From positions 1 to 64,000 of the forward strand of contig JAHLYW010000031.1 of NCBI GenBank assembly GCA_025128135.1: 64,000 nt of DNA, written 5' to 3'. The stretch comes from Synechococcus sp. CS-1325 (GTDB taxonomy: Bacteria; Cyanobacteriota; Cyanobacteriia; PCC-6307; Cyanobiaceae). Positions 19,649-32,038 of the stretch are shown in pieces. A program made the translations under genes and the position numbers. The notes beneath the pieces were generated by a model. That model was given only the letters and a program-made list of their open reading frames with translations, made no database searches and was not told the DNA's origin. Position 1 is the first letter of the stretch. Each line of letters begins with the position of its first letter.

Positions 19649-20368
19649 GTGAAGTTGCCTGTCCCTCTGCTGGCCGTGGTTTTTGCCTGCAGCGCCTGGC
19701 TGCCGCCCGCCCTGGCCAGCTCCGCCCTGAATCCGGAGCAGGCCCGCAACGCCGCCGCCACGATCATCGAGGGGTTGCAACGCAGGAACAACCAGGCCAT
19801 CTACAACCTGCTGGCCCCGGATCTGCAGCGCTCCACCACACCGGAGCGGGTTCGGGAGCGGATGCAGCAGCAGGAGCCGATCCTGAGCAGCAGGATCAAG
19901 GAGGTGCTGGTGGGCGCCGACGACAGCACGGTGGAGGTGGAGCTGCTCACAGCCACCGGAACCCATCCTCTGGTGCTGGTGATCGACGACCGGGGACGGC
20001 TGCTGGGCTGGGAACGGGATCTCAATGACACGCCGGTCCGTCAGGTGGCCAACAACTTCATCAAGGCGCTCAGCCAGGGGAAGGTGGTGGAGGCGCGGAG
20101 CCTGCTTTCTCTCCAGCTGCAGGAGCAGATCAGCCCGCAGGACATGCTCAACCGCTGGAAGGATCTCGAAAAGCTCACGGGCACTTTCCAGCGCGTGAGG
20201 GGCACAGTGGTGGCCAGCCAGGGCGGCGATCAGCAGCTGGTGCTGGTCACGACCCAGTTCAACCGTCTCACTGACAACCTTTTCGTGATTCTCGATTCCG
20301 GCAATCACATCATCGGGATCGACTTCCCTGAACAACTGAAGCGACAGGACGGAGCCAGCACACCCTGA
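19649..20368 (+). CDS. secreted DUF3887-like protein with two NTF2-like halves
   Basis: The 239-residue product starts at GTG and has a clear signal peptide (MKLPVPLLAVVFACSAWLPPALAS). The mature protein looks like an internal duplication. Residues about 25-115 and 120-235 each contain an A-x-x-I-I/F-I-x-x-L-x-x-x helix, a short loop, and strands ending in a V-L-V/L-I-D-D/S-x-G/N turn, as in NTF2-like DUF3887 domains. I see no catalytic site, and a periplasmic binding or scaffold role is only a guess. It lies 17 bases after the CocE hydrolase gene and before glgB. Confidence 0.62.
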   Translation: MKLPVPLLAVVFACSAWLPPALASSALNPEQARNAAATIIEGLQRRNNQAIYNLLAPDLQRSTTPERVRERMQQQEPILSSRIKEVLVGADDSTVEVELLTATGTHPLVLVIDDRGRLLGWERDLNDTPVRQVANNFIKALSQGKVVEARSLLSLQLQEQISPQDMLNRWKDLEKLTGTFQRVRGTVVASQGGDQQLVLVTTQFNRLTDNLFVILDSGNHIIGIDFPEQLKRQDGASTP

Positions 20369-20428
20369 TCAACGGCAGTTCCACCAACCACGGCGATCTA
20401 AGGTTCACCCTCCCAATGCGAGCCCTCC

Positions 20429-22741
20429 ATGCTTCCCGCCGCCAGCCTCGACGGGATCAGCCAGGACGGCGAGCGGCTTGAACAGTGCTCCCACGACCAC
20501 CCCTTCGCGGTGCTCGGTCCCCAGCCCGAAGCGGATGGCTGGGTTGTAAGGGCCTGGATGCCGGAGGCGGATCGGGTCAGCCTGTTGCTGGATGGCCAGG
20601 AACTGGCCATGGCCAGCTCCCAGCACCGCTGGTTGTTTGAAACCCGTCTCCCAGCCGATCCAGGCTGCACCTATCGCCTGAAGGTGAGCCGGGCTGGCAT
20701 CGAGCACATCCAGCACGATCCCTGGGCCTTCCGTCAGGAGTGGATGGGGGAACTGGACCGGCATCTGTTCGCCGAAGGGAACCACCACCACATCTGGCAT
20801 CGGCTCGGCGCCCACCCCTGCTGCCGGGAGGGGATCGAGGGCGTGCAGTTCGCGCTCTGGGCCCCGAATGCCCGCAGCGTGGCCATGCTCGGTGGCTTCA
20901 ACAACTGGGATGGACGCCACCATCCGATGCAGCAACGGCTCGGCGGCATCTGGGAGCTGTTCATTCCCGGCCTGGCCGTCGGCACCATCTACAAATACGA
21001 GGTGCGCAGTCCGCAGGGCCATTGCTATCAGAAAGCCGACCCCTACGGCTTCCAGCATGAACTCCGTCCCCAGACCGGTTCGGTGGTGGCCGCCCTAGGT
21101 ACGTACCGCTGGAGCGACCAGGCCTGGCTGGAGCAGCGTGAGGCCAGAGATCCCCTTGATCAGCCGATCGCCGTCTATGAACTGCACCTCGGCAGCTGGA
21201 TGCACGGGTCCAGCGATGAGCCCTACCGCGAAGCCGACGGCACGCCTCGTGCCCCGGTGGCGGCCGCTGATCTGAAGCCCGGTGCCCGGCTGCTCACCTA
21301 TCCCGAGCTCGCCGATCGCCTGATTCCCTACGTGAAGCAGCGGGGCTTCACCCACATCGAGCTGATGCCGATCGCCGAGCATCCCTTCGATGGATCCTGG
21401 GGATATCAGGTCACCGGCTTCTATGCCCCCACCAGCCGGTTCGGCAGCCCCGATGAATTCCGGGCCTTCGTTGATCGCTGCCACGCCGAGGGGATCGGTC
21501 TGCTGCTCGACTGGGTCCCCGGCCACTTTCCCAAGGACAGCCACGGCCTGGCCTTCTTCGATGGCGCCCACCTCTACGAGAACGCCGACCCACGCATCGG
21601 TGAGCACAAGGAATGGGGCACCCTGATCTTCAACTACAGCCGCAATGAGGTTCGCAACTTCCTGGTGGCGAACCTGATCTACTGGTTCGAGGAGTTTCAC
21701 ATCGATGGCATCCGGGTGGATGCGGTGGCCTCGATGCTCTATCGCGACTATCTCCGGCCCGATGGCGAATGGCTGGCCAACGAGCATGGCGGCCGCGAGA
21801 ACCTCGAGGCGGTGCGCTTCCTCCAGCAGGCCAACACGGTGCTCTTCCAGCACTTCCCAGGTGCTCTCTCGATTGCCGAAGAATCCACCACCTGGCCGAT
21901 GGTGACAAAACCCACCCATCTCGGCGGGCTTGGCTTCAACCTCAAGTGGAACATGGGCTGGATGCACGACATGCTCGATTACTTCGAGCTCGATCCGTGG
22001 CTGCGCCAGTTCCACCAGAACAACATCAGTTTCTCGATCTGGTATCACTACACCGAGAACTTCATGCTTGCCCTCAGTCACGACGAAGTCGTGCATGGTA
22101 AAAGCAACCTGCTCAACAAGATGCCAGGTGATGACTGGCAGAAGTTCGGCAACGTGCGTGCCCTGCTCGCCTTCATGTGGACCCACCCCGGCAAGAAAAC
22201 CATCTTCATGGGCATGGAGTTCGGTCAGCGGTCTGAATGGAACGTCTGGGGTGATCTGGAGTGGAATCTGCTCCAGCACGAACCTCACCAGGGCTTGCTG
22301 AACCTCGTTGACGACCTCAACATCTTCTATCGCAATGAGCCTGCCCTCTGGCGTGACGACTTCGTTCAATACGGCTTCCAGTGGATTGATTGCAGCGACA
22401 ACCGCAATTCGGTGATCAGCTTCATGCGGCGCGAGGAGAGCAGCGGCCGCTGGCTGGTAGTGGTGGCCAACTTCACTCCCCAGAGCCATTCCAACTACCG
22501 CATCGGCGTTCCGCTGGATGGGTTTTATGCCGAGGTCTTCAACACCGACAGCAGCCGCTATGGCGGCAGCAACCTCGGCAATCTGGGTGGCAAGTTCAGC
22601 GAGGAATCACCGATGCACGATTACTGCCATTCCCTTGACCTCTGCCTGCCACCGCTCAGCGTCCTGGTGCTTCAGCGGGATGGGGAGCGCAGCCAGGAGC
22701 CGTGTGAAGAAGCGCCCAGCAGCGGTCTTCTGGTCGGGTAG
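20429..22741 (+). CDS. glgB: 1,4-alpha-glucan branching enzyme
   Basis: GlgB introduces alpha-1,6 branches into glycogen. The 770-residue product has N-terminal beta-sandwich (CBM48-type) regions, including [22 protein letters not shown], and a GH13 barrel with the nucleophile D431 in [11 protein letters not shown], the acid/base glutamate in AEEST at about 484, and the third acidic residue in [14 protein letters not shown]-terminal all-beta domain follows. The length agrees with two-N-domain GlgB proteins. An ATG start is used 60 bases after the preceding stop. hemE follows 44 bases downstream. Confidence 0.97.
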   Translation: MLPAASLDGISQDGERLEQCSHDHPFAVLGPQPEADGWVVRAWMPEADRVSLLLDGQELAMASSQHRWLFETRLPADPGCTYRLKVSRAGIEHIQHDPWAFRQEWMGELDRHLFAEGNHHHIWHRLGAHPCCREGIEGVQFALWAPNARSVAMLGGFNNWDGRHHPMQQRLGGIWELFIPGLAVGTIYKYEVRSPQGHCYQKADPYGFQHELRPQTGSVVAALGTYRWSDQAWLEQREARDPLDQPIAVYELHLGSWMHGSSDEPYREADGTPRAPVAAADLKPGARLLTYPELADRLIPYVKQRGFTHIELMPIAEHPFDGSWGYQVTGFYAPTSRFGSPDEFRAFVDRCHAEGIGLLLDWVPGHFPKDSHGLAFFDGAHLYENADPRIGEHKEWGTLIFNYSRNEVRNFLVANLIYWFEEFHIDGIRVDAVASMLYRDYLRPDGEWLANEHGGRENLEAVRFLQQANTVLFQHFPGALSIAEESTTWPMVTKPTHLGGLGFNLKWNMGWMHDMLDYFELDPWLRQFHQNNISFSIWYHYTENFMLALSHDEVVHGKSNLLNKMPGDDWQKFGNVRALLAFMWTHPGKKTIFMGMEFGQRSEWNVWGDLEWNLLQHEPHQGLLNLVDDLNIFYRNEPALWRDDFVQYGFQWIDCSDNRNSVISFMRREESSGRWLVVVANFTPQSHSNYRIGVPLDGFYAEVFNTDSSRYGGSNLGNLGGKFSEESPMHDYCHSLDLCLPPLSVLVLQRDGERSQEPCEEAPSSGLLVG

Positions 22742-22785
22742 GTTCGCCCCTGGCTTCGCCTCTGCCTCCGGCACCGTTTCCTCCC

Positions 22786-23844
22786 ATGGCCGATTCCCTC
22801 CCCCTGCTGTTGCGCGCCGCCCGTGGCGAGCAGGTGGAGCGTCCGCCTGTCTGGATGATGCGCCAGGCCGGTCGCTACATGAAGGTGTACCGCGACCTGC
22901 GCGATCGCCATCCGGGCTTCAGGGAGCGATCCGAAAACGCCGACCTCTCCTACGAGATCTCGATGCAGCCCTTCCGGGCCTTCCAGCCCGATGGCGTGAT
23001 CCTGTTCTCCGACATCCTCACGCCGCTGCCCGGGATCGGCATCGACTTCGACATCATCGAGAGCAAGGGACCGATCATCGATCCCCCGATCCGCAGCCAG
23101 GCCCAGGTGGATGCCTTGCGGCAACTGAATCCGGCTGAAGCCCTGCCCTTCGTGGGGGAGGTGCTCAGCCGCCTCAGGCAGAGCGTCGGCAACCAGGCGG
23201 CTGTGCTTGGTTTCGTCGGCGCCCCCTGGACCCTCGCCGCCTACGCGGTGGAAGGCAGGAGCAGCAAGAACTACGCCGTGATCAAGGCAATGGCCTTCCA
23301 GGAGCCCGCCCTGCTGCATCAGCTGCTCGGTCACCTGGCCGATTCGATCGCCACCTACGTGCGCTTCCAGATTGACAGTGGCGCCCAGGTGGTGCAGCTG
23401 TTCGACTCCTGGGCCGGCCAGCTCAGCCCGATCGACTACGACGTCTTCGCGGCCCCTTACCAGAAACGGGTGGTGGATCAGGTCAAGGCCACCCACCCCG
23501 ACACGCCGCTGATCCTCTACATCTCCGGCAGCGCCGGGGTGCTGGAGCGGATGGCAAGAACCGGTGTCGATTTCATCTCGCTCGACTGGACCGTGGACAT
23601 GGCCGACGGCATCGCCAGGTTGCCAGAGCACCTTGGGGTGCAGGGCAATGTGGATCCAGGGCTGCTGTTCGGCACGCCCGAGGCGATCCGGGCCCGCGTG
23701 GTGGACACCGTGCGCAAGGCCCGCGGCCGCCGCCACATCCTCAACCTCGGCCACGGCATCCTGCCCGGCACGCCTGAGTGCAACGCCCAGGCGTTCTTCG
23801 AAGCGGGCAAGTCGGTGAACGAGCTGATCGGAGCGGCTGTTTGA
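22786..23844 (+). CDS. hemE: uroporphyrinogen decarboxylase
   Basis: HemE decarboxylates the four acetate side chains of uroporphyrinogen III to give coproporphyrinogen III, on the way to haem and chlorophyll. The 352-residue product has the diagnostic [12 protein letters not shown] motif at about residues 22-33, the [16 protein letters not shown] segment, and the C-terminal [19 protein letters not shown] motif. Its TGA is overlapped by the TTG start of the next gene. hemC, from the same pathway, is at 38436-39389. Confidence 0.97.
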   Translation: MADSLPLLLRAARGEQVERPPVWMMRQAGRYMKVYRDLRDRHPGFRERSENADLSYEISMQPFRAFQPDGVILFSDILTPLPGIGIDFDIIESKGPIIDPPIRSQAQVDALRQLNPAEALPFVGEVLSRLRQSVGNQAAVLGFVGAPWTLAAYAVEGRSSKNYAVIKAMAFQEPALLHQLLGHLADSIATYVRFQIDSGAQVVQLFDSWAGQLSPIDYDVFAAPYQKRVVDQVKATHPDTPLILYISGSAGVLERMARTGVDFISLDWTVDMADGIARLPEHLGVQGNVDPGLLFGTPEAIRARVVDTVRKARGRRHILNLGHGILPGTPECNAQAFFEAGKSVNELIGAAV

Positions 23845-24845
23845 CGGCACCGACCAGGGTCCTGATCACCGGGGCCAGTGGCTGTGTCGGCCAGGCGATC
23901 GCCCAGCAGCTGTATCACGGCTCCGACGTGGATCTGCTGCTCTGGCTGCGGGATCCGGCCAAGCTCACCGCCGTGCCCCGCCAGGATCCCCGGATCACCC
24001 TGTTGGTGGGTGATCTGCGCGACCAGCAACCCCACGCCGCCGCGATCGCCTCGGCCGATCGGATCATTCACACCGCCACCGCCTGGGGTGATCCGGAGCG
24101 GGCCCACCAGGTGAACGTGGTGGCGGTCAAGGAGCTGCTCGCTCGCACCGATCCGCAGCGGCTGGAGCAGGTGATCTACTTCTCCACGGCCAGCATTCTC
24201 GATCGCCATCTGCAGCTGCTGCCCGAAGCGGCGGCCTACGGCACCGAGTACATCCAGACGAAGGCTCTCTGCCTGCAGCAACTGGAGGTCCACCCCATGG
24301 CCGAGCGGATCGTGGCCGTCTTTCCCACCCTGGTGTTCGGCGGAACGGTGCAGCCGGGTGGAGCGTTGCCCGCCAGCTATCTCACCGCCGGGCTCAAGGA
24401 GGTGGTGCGCTGGCTGTGGCTGGCCCGCTGGTTGAAGGCTGAGGCCAGCTTCCATTTCATCCATGCCGAGGACATCGCCCGGGTGTGTGTGAACCTGGCG
24501 CTCCAACCGCACCGGGCCAACCCGGAACCCGGCCAGGGATCGGTGCGTCGCCTGGTGCTCGGCCAGCCAGCGGTCACCGTCGACGACACCGTGACGCGGC
24601 TGTGCCGCTGGCGGCGGATCCGAAGGCCCTGGTTTGCGATCCCCCTCAGTGGCTGGTTGATCAATGCCCTGATCAAGGTGCTGCCGATCGAGCTCAATGA
24701 CTGGGATCGCTTCAGCATCCAGCAACGCCACTTCGTGCATGAGCCGATCAGTCCGCCGGAGCGGTTCGGCCTGGTGAGCCTCGCCCCCACGCTCGAGCTG
24801 GCCTTTGAAACCGCGGGGTTGCCCCAGCGGGATGGGCAACGCTGA
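23841..24845 (+). CDS. NAD-dependent epimerase/dehydratase-like protein (extended SDR)
   Basis: The product has 334 residues from a TTG that overlaps the hemE stop. It begins with the Rossmann motif [15 protein letters not shown], has an active-site serine in FSTAS near residue 115, and a Y-x-x-x-K-like pair in YIQTK near residue 137. The rest fits an extended short-chain dehydrogenase such as a sugar-nucleotide epimerase, dihydroflavonol-reductase-like or 3-beta-HSD-like enzyme. The substrate cannot be named. Starting further upstream would run inside hemE. Its position between hemE and petE could reflect nothing more than a conserved gene order. Confidence 0.83.
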   Translation: MTAPTRVLITGASGCVGQAIAQQLYHGSDVDLLLWLRDPAKLTAVPRQDPRITLLVGDLRDQQPHAAAIASADRIIHTATAWGDPERAHQVNVVAVKELLARTDPQRLEQVIYFSTASILDRHLQLLPEAAAYGTEYIQTKALCLQQLEVHPMAERIVAVFPTLVFGGTVQPGGALPASYLTAGLKEVVRWLWLARWLKAEASFHFIHAEDIARVCVNLALQPHRANPEPGQGSVRRLVLGQPAVTVDDTVTRLCRWRRIRRPWFAIPLSGWLINALIKVLPIELNDWDRFSIQQRHFVHEPISPPERFGLVSLAPTLELAFETAGLPQRDGQR

Positions 24846-24889
24846 AGCGGGAGCGATTCCTATGGTTGGCGTCAGCGTTCTCTGACACC

Positions 24890-25252
24890 ATGCACCGCTT
24901 CCGACCGATGGCCTGCCTGCTCCGCTGCGGGCTGCTGCTCTGGCTCGTGCTGATCACGGCCCTTCCGGCGCAAGCCGCCATTCTGGAAGTGAAGCTCGGC
25001 ACCGATGGCGGCATGCTCGCCTTTGAACCCAGCAGCCTCACGATCGCCCGGGGCGACACCGTCCGCTTCGTGAACAACCGCCTGGCTCCCCACAACGCCG
25101 TCTTCGATGGCCACGAGGAACTGAGCCACACCGCCCTGGTTTTCGCCGAGGGCGAAAGCTGGGAGGAAACCTTCGCGGAGCCCGGCACCTTCACCTACTG
25201 GTGTGAGCCGCACCGCGGGGCGGGAATGGTGGGCAGGGTGATTGTGCAGTGA
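24890..25252 (+). CDS. petE: plastocyanin
   Basis: Plastocyanin is the soluble lumenal copper protein that carries electrons from cytochrome b6f to photosystem I. The preprotein has 120 residues. A signal peptide ends near AQA-A at residue 29, and a mature domain of about 91 residues follows. Copper ligands are visible as H68 (APHNAVFD), C105 and H108 ([11 protein letters not shown]), and M113. The ATG at 24890 is preferred over a TTG at 24866. Cytochrome c6, the functional alternative, is encoded 116 bases downstream. In cyanobacteria and algae with both proteins the choice is often governed by copper, but no copper-regulator site is evident here. Confidence 0.96.
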   Translation: MHRFRPMACLLRCGLLLWLVLITALPAQAAILEVKLGTDGGMLAFEPSSLTIARGDTVRFVNNRLAPHNAVFDGHEELSHTALVFAEGESWEETFAEPGTFTYWCEPHRGAGMVGRVIVQ

Positions 25253-25368
25253 AGCTGTTGATCAGCCCCCCTGACCAGCGAGGGTTACGAGATTGTTTCG
25301 ATCCTGGCCATTCGTCCTTCCCGCTGGCAGGGGAGGCTTCTAGCTTTGTCGGGTTGCCCGTTTTTTCG

Positions 25369-25710
25369 ATGCGCCGCCTGATCAGCTTCTTCGCCCTCTG
25401 CCTCGCTCTTCTGCTGGGGGCAGCACCCAGCTTCGCCGCCGATGCGGCCCACGGTGGCCAGGTCTTCTCGGCCAACTGCGCCGCCTGCCACATGGGTGGC
25501 GGCAACGTGGTCAACGCCGAGCGCACCTTGAAGCAAGACGCCCTGGAGGCCTATCTCGCCGATTACAGCACCGGCCACGAAGCGGCCATCGCCATGCAGG
25601 TCACCAAGGGCAAGAACGCCATGCCTGCGTTCCTTGGCAAACTCACCGAAGCTGACATCTCCGACGTGGCCGCCTACGTCGAGGAAATGGCCGGCAAAGG
25701 CTGGAGCTGA
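25369..25710 (+). CDS. petJ: cytochrome c6 (cytochrome c-553)
   Basis: Cytochrome c6 is a soluble class I c-type cytochrome in the thylakoid lumen that can replace plastocyanin between cytochrome b6f and photosystem I. The 113-residue preprotein has a signal peptide (RRLISFFALCLALLLGAAPSFA) and a mature domain with the haem site C37-A-A-C40-H41 and the axial methionine M85 (KNAMPAF). An in-frame opening extends upstream to 25249, but the ATG at 25369 gives the correct signal peptide. A strong terminator lies about 110 bases downstream. Confidence 0.95.
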   Translation: MRRLISFFALCLALLLGAAPSFAADAAHGGQVFSANCAACHMGGGNVVNAERTLKQDALEAYLADYSTGHEAAIAMQVTKGKNAMPAFLGKLTEADISDVAAYVEEMAGKGWS

Positions 25711-25816
25711 ACGGCAGCCCTCCCGGCAGCCAGGCCCGATCCAGCACTGATTCCCCGGTTCAATCAGCTCCCGGCAAGGGCACCAAGCTCTGTCCTTGCA
25801 AAGGCTGCTGCTTCCC

Positions 25817-25844
25817 AACCCTGTCCTGATCGACAGGGTTTTTT
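25817..25844 (+). terminator. Rho-independent terminator after petJ
   Basis: A perfect 9-bp stem AACCCTGTC / GACAGGGTT (25817-25825 and 25832-25840) with a 6-base loop CTGATC is followed by a T-run to 25844. It lies 107 bases beyond the petJ stop and before the oppositely oriented small gene, so it most likely ends the petE-petJ transcript. It is the clearest intrinsic terminator in the window. Confidence 0.8.
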
Positions 25845-25871
25845 GCTGGGAATTCCGCGCCGATCCGCCCC

Positions 25872-26078
25872 TCAGTCCTGGGAGCGGCGATGGGCGAGCA
25901 CGGCGAGATAGAGGTCTTCCGGGACTTCGCGGATGTCGTATTCACTCGGCAACACCCCATGGGTGTGCTGATGAACCGCCATCCAGCAGTTGCGCTCCGG
26001 ATCTTTGCCGGTGCCATCGAAGCGGCGTGATTGCTCCGCCAGCCGTTCCACCAGCTCGTGATCCCGCTCGTCGGCCAT
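25872..26078 (-). CDS. small hypothetical protein
   Basis: This is a 68-residue soluble protein rich in charged residues, starting at ATG (MADERDHELVERLAEQ) and ending SQD. A central C-W-M-A-V-H-Q-H-T-H-G segment contains one cysteine and three closely spaced histidines, which could bind a metal, though this is only a suggestion. I do not recognise the family. It diverges from the small secreted-protein gene at 26109, with 30 bases between the starts. Confidence 0.5.
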   Translation of the reverse strand: MADERDHELVERLAEQSRRFDGTGKDPERNCWMAVHQHTHGVLPSEYDIREVPEDLYLAVLAHRRSQD

Positions 26079-26108
26079 GCTTCAGTGAAGCCCGAACAAG
26101 ACCCCATC

Positions 26109-26354
26109 ATGATCGCGCGTGTGCTGGTGCTGGGCGCCTCGATGCTGATCGGATCGGCCGCCGCCCAGGCCCAGAAGACCTGTCCCCTGCTGGTGCCCCG
26201 CGAGGAGGCGTTCCTGCAGCCGAAGCGCCTTCCACCGGCTCAGGTGCCGGCCAAGAACGCCGCCGGCTGCCTCTCCCCAGCCGATGCCATCTACGCGCCC
26301 GACGGCTGCCCCCTCAGGCTCTGCCCCAGGCCCACCCGAGGCATTGAACTCTGA
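26109..26354 (+). CDS. small secreted cysteine-containing hypothetical protein
   Basis: This 81-residue protein begins MIARVLVLGASMLIGSAAAQAQ, a typical signal peptide with an AQA-type cleavage site. The mature portion of about 60 residues has four cysteines (K-T-C-P, A-G-C-L, D-G-C-P, R-L-C-P) and many prolines, suggesting an extracytoplasmic disulfide-bonded peptide. The frame opens further upstream, but the ATG at 26109 sits exactly at the signal peptide. There is no known family and no functional clue in the neighbours. Confidence 0.5.
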   Translation: MIARVLVLGASMLIGSAAAQAQKTCPLLVPREEAFLQPKRLPPAQVPAKNAAGCLSPADAIYAPDGCPLRLCPRPTRGIEL

Positions 26355-26407
26355 GCGCTGGCAGCGCCTCAGAAGGCAGCAACACAATCAAAGGGCCCGG
26401 CACAGCA

Positions 26408-26881
26408 TCAACGGCAGCCGTAGACCGAAACCACATAGCTGAAGCCGGTGGCGTTGGCGTTGTATCCCGAGCCCACCTTGACGTTCACCTGGTTGACCAG
26501 TTTGCCGCCGAGGGAGGCGAAGGGACCGAACTGCCTGAACTGGCCCGGTTTGGCATCCAGGGTCTGATTCACCACCTGCAGATTCGTGCCGTCGCTGAAC
26601 TTGAGATAGGCCTGAATCGGATAGGGACCGGGCTTGCTGGAGGTGGATCTGAAGTTGACCAGATAGCTCCTGTACGGACGGCTGACGATGAAATCAGTGT
26701 TGAAATTGGTTCTCCCGAACGGGAACACCAGCGGGCCATCCAGCTGGATCGTTTTGCTGATGCTGGTGCCGCCGCCCACGGCATCGAGCAGCCCACAATT
26801 CGAAGCTGCCTGCGCCGGAATGCCAGTCAGCGCCAGCAGGGGAAGGGCGAGCAGGGTGGAAATGGGATGGAGGCGCATCAT
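26408..26881 (-). CDS. secreted hypothetical protein
   Basis: The product has 157 residues with a good signal peptide (PISTLLALPLLALTGIPAQAAS). The mature part is beta-rich with many Asn, Gly, Ser, Thr and aromatic residues and few charges. It contains one cysteine near its start (S-N-C-G) and one at its very end (Y-G-C-R), which could form a disulfide joining the termini. The pattern resembles a beta-sandwich envelope or surface protein. I do not recognise a family. Two consecutive ATG codons open the frame, and either could start it. Confidence 0.6.
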   Translation of the reverse strand: MMRLHPISTLLALPLLALTGIPAQAASNCGLLDAVGGGTSISKTIQLDGPLVFPFGRTNFNTDFIVSRPYRSYLVNFRSTSSKPGPYPIQAYLKFSDGTNLQVVNQTLDAKPGQFRQFGPFASLGGKLVNQVNVKVGSGYNANATGFSYVVSVYGCR

Positions 26882-27031
26882 CGGGTCTGTGTCTGGGGTC
26901 GCCAGGGGAACCTATGAGAGGGTCCGGCGATCGGTTCGGTTGGTTCGCCATTTGTTTCGGCAGGCCCATCCTGTGGAAACCAGGTTGCTCGCATACGGTT
27001 TTGGAACCTCCCCCATTGCCGTCATCCCGCC

Positions 27032-29655
<2,624 letters not shown>

Positions 29656-29659
<4 letters not shown>

Positions 29660-31263
29660 GCGAAGGAGCTGCTGACGCCAGCCTCGACGCCCTGATCGCG
29701 GCCCTCTCACTGCCTTCGGCCTATCCAGCCGCTGACTGGGAGGGGGTGGCCCCAGAGCAGCGGCGGGTGGAGGTGATTCAGACCCACATCAGCGTTGTGT
29801 TCCTGACCCCGCAGCGGGCCTACAAGCTCAAGAAGCCTCTGCGGCTCTGGGACCTGCTCGATTACAGCAGCCCAGAGCTCCGCCTGCACTGGTGTGAGGA
29901 GGAAGTGCGGCTCAACCGCCGCCTGGCGCCGGATCTCTACCTCGGTGTGAGCCAGCTGATCGGACCCCGGGGACCTGAACCCGTGGTGGTGATGCGTCGC
30001 TTCGCCGCCGCCGACACCCTCCAGGCCCGGCTGGCGGCAGGACAGGTCGGTCCGGAAACGCTGCGGGCCGTGGGCAGCCGCATCGCCGCCTTTCACCGCC
30101 AGCATCTCCTCACGGCCGCCAGGTCCACCAGCCTGCTCAAAGACTTCAGCCGGGTGCTGCACAGCAATCTGCGCTCCACCCGCTCCTGTGTGCCGGCACT
30201 GGTGCCCGCCTCTGTGCACCGCCAGCTCGACCACCTGCTGGCCCTTGCCCTGCGGGGGCAGCGGCACCTGCTGCGGCAGCGGCTGGGAGCCGGCTGGGCC
30301 GTGGATGGCCACGGCGATCTCCGGCTTGAGCATGTGCTGCTGCTAGAGCCGATCGCCGTGGTGGATGGGGTGGAATTCAATGCGAGCCTGCGCCGGATCG
30401 ATGCCGGCTCCGATCTGGCCTTCCTGGCCATGGAGCTCCAGGCGGCGGGCCACAGCGAGCTGATCGAACCCCTGCTCGAAGGCTATGGCCGGGCAATCGA
30501 GCCGGCCGTGTTTGCCCTGTTCTGCGCCTATCGCGCCCATGTGCGGGCCAAGGTGGCGGCCGCCACCTGCCTGGAGCCGGAAATCCCGGCCGCCCAGCGG
30601 CAGCAGGCCGCCCGGATGGCCCAGGCCCAGCTCAGCCTCGCCCTGGCCTATGCCGGCAGCGGCCAGACCCCGCCGGCTCTGCTGCTGCTGCGGGGGAGTT
30701 CCGGCAGCGGCAAGAGCCAGCTGGCCAGAGAGCTGGCCCCCTGGTTGCTGGCGGATCATCTCCAGAGCGACAGGATTCGCAAGCAGTTGCACGGGCTGGC
30801 GCCCCTGGCGCGGACTGTCGGCGCCGAGCGGGATCAGCTCTATGGCGCAGCAGCCCATCAACGCACTGAAGCGGCCCTGCTCACAGCCGCCGCCGCCAGC
30901 CTCCGCCAGGGGCGCACCGTGCTGCTCGATGCCACCCATCTGGCTCGCTCCAGCCGAGCCCGGGCCGTGGCGCTGGCGGGCGAGCTGGCGGTTCCCTGGT
31001 TGATCCTCGATCTGCACACTCCCCAGGCCGTGATCGAGGCGCGCCTGGAGCAGCGCTGCCGCCGCAACGACGACCCCAGCGACGCCGATGCGGTGATTCA
31101 GGCGGCCCAGCGGCTGGCCACCGACCCCTTGCTGCCGCAGGAAGCTGAGCGCACCCTGACGGTGCCAGCCGACCTCCCCGGCCAGACAGAGGCTGAAGGA
31201 CCGCGGGTCGCTGCTCTGTTGATCGAGATCTGGTCTCGATTGATCGAGCCAGCCGGGCGCTGA
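29656..31263 (+). CDS. fused aminoglycoside-phosphotransferase-like / P-loop kinase protein
   Basis: This two-domain protein of 535 residues resembles the COG2187-COG0645 fusion. The N-terminal half is protein-kinase-like, with the catalytic loop H-G-D-L-R-L-E-H near residue 218 and the metal-binding V-D-G-V-E-F-N near residue 236. The C-terminal half is a small-molecule kinase-like P-loop domain with Walker [11 protein letters not shown] near residue 349 and an [12 protein letters not shown] segment resembling Walker B. The substrate is unknown. The GTG overlaps the clpB stop (GTGA), so production is probably tied to ClpB. Its stop lies one base from the stop of the convergent pterin dehydratase gene. 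Confidence 0.8.
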
Positions 31264-31264
31264 G

Positions 31265-31555
31265 TCAGTCGTTCAGCAGCCCGTCGATCCGCCTGGCGAG
31301 CTCCAGGTCGAGGCTGGAGAGGCCCCCGGTGTCATGGGTGGTGAGGTCGATCATCACCCGGTTGTAGATGTTGCCGAGCTCCGGATGGTGACCCATCGAT
31401 TCGGCGATCAAGGCCACCTGGGTGAGGAAACCGAAAGCTTCCACAAAGGAGGTGAACAGCAAGCCGCGATGCAGCTTGCCGTTCACCACACTCCAGTCAG
31501 GCAGCTCGATCTCGAGTGCGGCGATCTCTTCGGCGGAAAGCGATTTGGCAACCAT
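31265..31555 (-). CDS. 4a-hydroxytetrahydrobiopterin dehydratase (DCoH/PhhB)
   Basis: Pterin-4a-carbinolamine dehydratase dehydrates the 4a-hydroxy pterin formed by aromatic amino-acid hydroxylases. From the ATG at 31555 it has 96 residues, the normal family size. The family motif is visible as A-E-S-M-G-H-H-P-E-L followed by YNRVMIDLTTHD. A longer in-frame start would add 30 atypical residues. No aromatic amino-acid hydroxylase gene lies nearby, so the physiological role in this organism is open; other cyanobacterial pterin or folate salvage roles are possible. Confidence 0.88.
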   Translation of the reverse strand: MVAKSLSAEEIAALEIELPDWSVVNGKLHRGLLFTSFVEAFGFLTQVALIAESMGHHPELGNIYNRVMIDLTTHDTGGLSSLDLELARRIDGLLND

Positions 31556-31637
31556 GGCGACTTGAGCCAGTCGGGATTCCAGCCTGGCAGAGGCCTGCCC
31601 TGATCCGTGCTGAGCGGGAGCAGGTCGGCAGGTCCAT

Positions 31638-32003
31638 TCAGTCACTGGGCTCGGAGAGGTCGTGGAGGCGATCGATCATCAGATCCAGCTCCGTGTCGTT
31701 GTCGGGGTCGACTCCCTGGGCGCTGCGGCGCAGCACCTCGGCATTGAGCCGCTCACCATTGCGGCGGGCCAGCAGGGTCGAGGCGGAAAGGAGGGGGGCG
31801 GCAGGCTGCTGGGAGGGCGATGAATCCACCAGGCCGGCCAACCGATCGAGAGTGGGGGCCAGATCGCTGAGCCGGGCGTTCAGCGCCCTGAGTTCCGCTT
31901 GCAGGGCGGCGATCTGAGCCGAGAGAAGGGCCCAATCAGTGGCTGCCGGGCCGTCGAGGGGAGCGCCGCTGGGCTGCTGACTCAGCACCGACCGGGGCCC
32001 CAT
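31638..32003 (-). CDS. hypothetical coiled-coil protein
   Basis: The product has 121 residues. Residues about 27-60 form a strong heptad pattern (LLSAQIAALQAELRALNARLSDL), predicting a coiled coil. The rest is polar and ends in an acidic tail with L-D-L-M-I-D-R-L-H-D-L. There is no signal peptide, membrane helix or enzyme motif. I do not recognise the family. It diverges from the small secreted-protein gene at 32039 across 35 bases and shares direction with the pterin dehydratase gene downstream. Confidence 0.6.
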   Translation of the reverse strand: MGPRSVLSQQPSGAPLDGPAATDWALLSAQIAALQAELRALNARLSDLAPTLDRLAGLVDSSPSQQPAAPLLSASTLLARRNGERLNAEVLRRSAQGVDPDNDTELDLMIDRLHDLSEPSD

Positions 32004-32038
32004 AGGCTTGGGGGATCGATCCGGTCACTTGCCCAGCC

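Noticed and set aside
26351..26372. Imperfect inverted repeat after the small secreted-protein gene as a terminator
   Set aside because: The stem has a bulge and no T-run, and it overlaps the stop codon; not distinguishable from chance in G+C-rich DNA.
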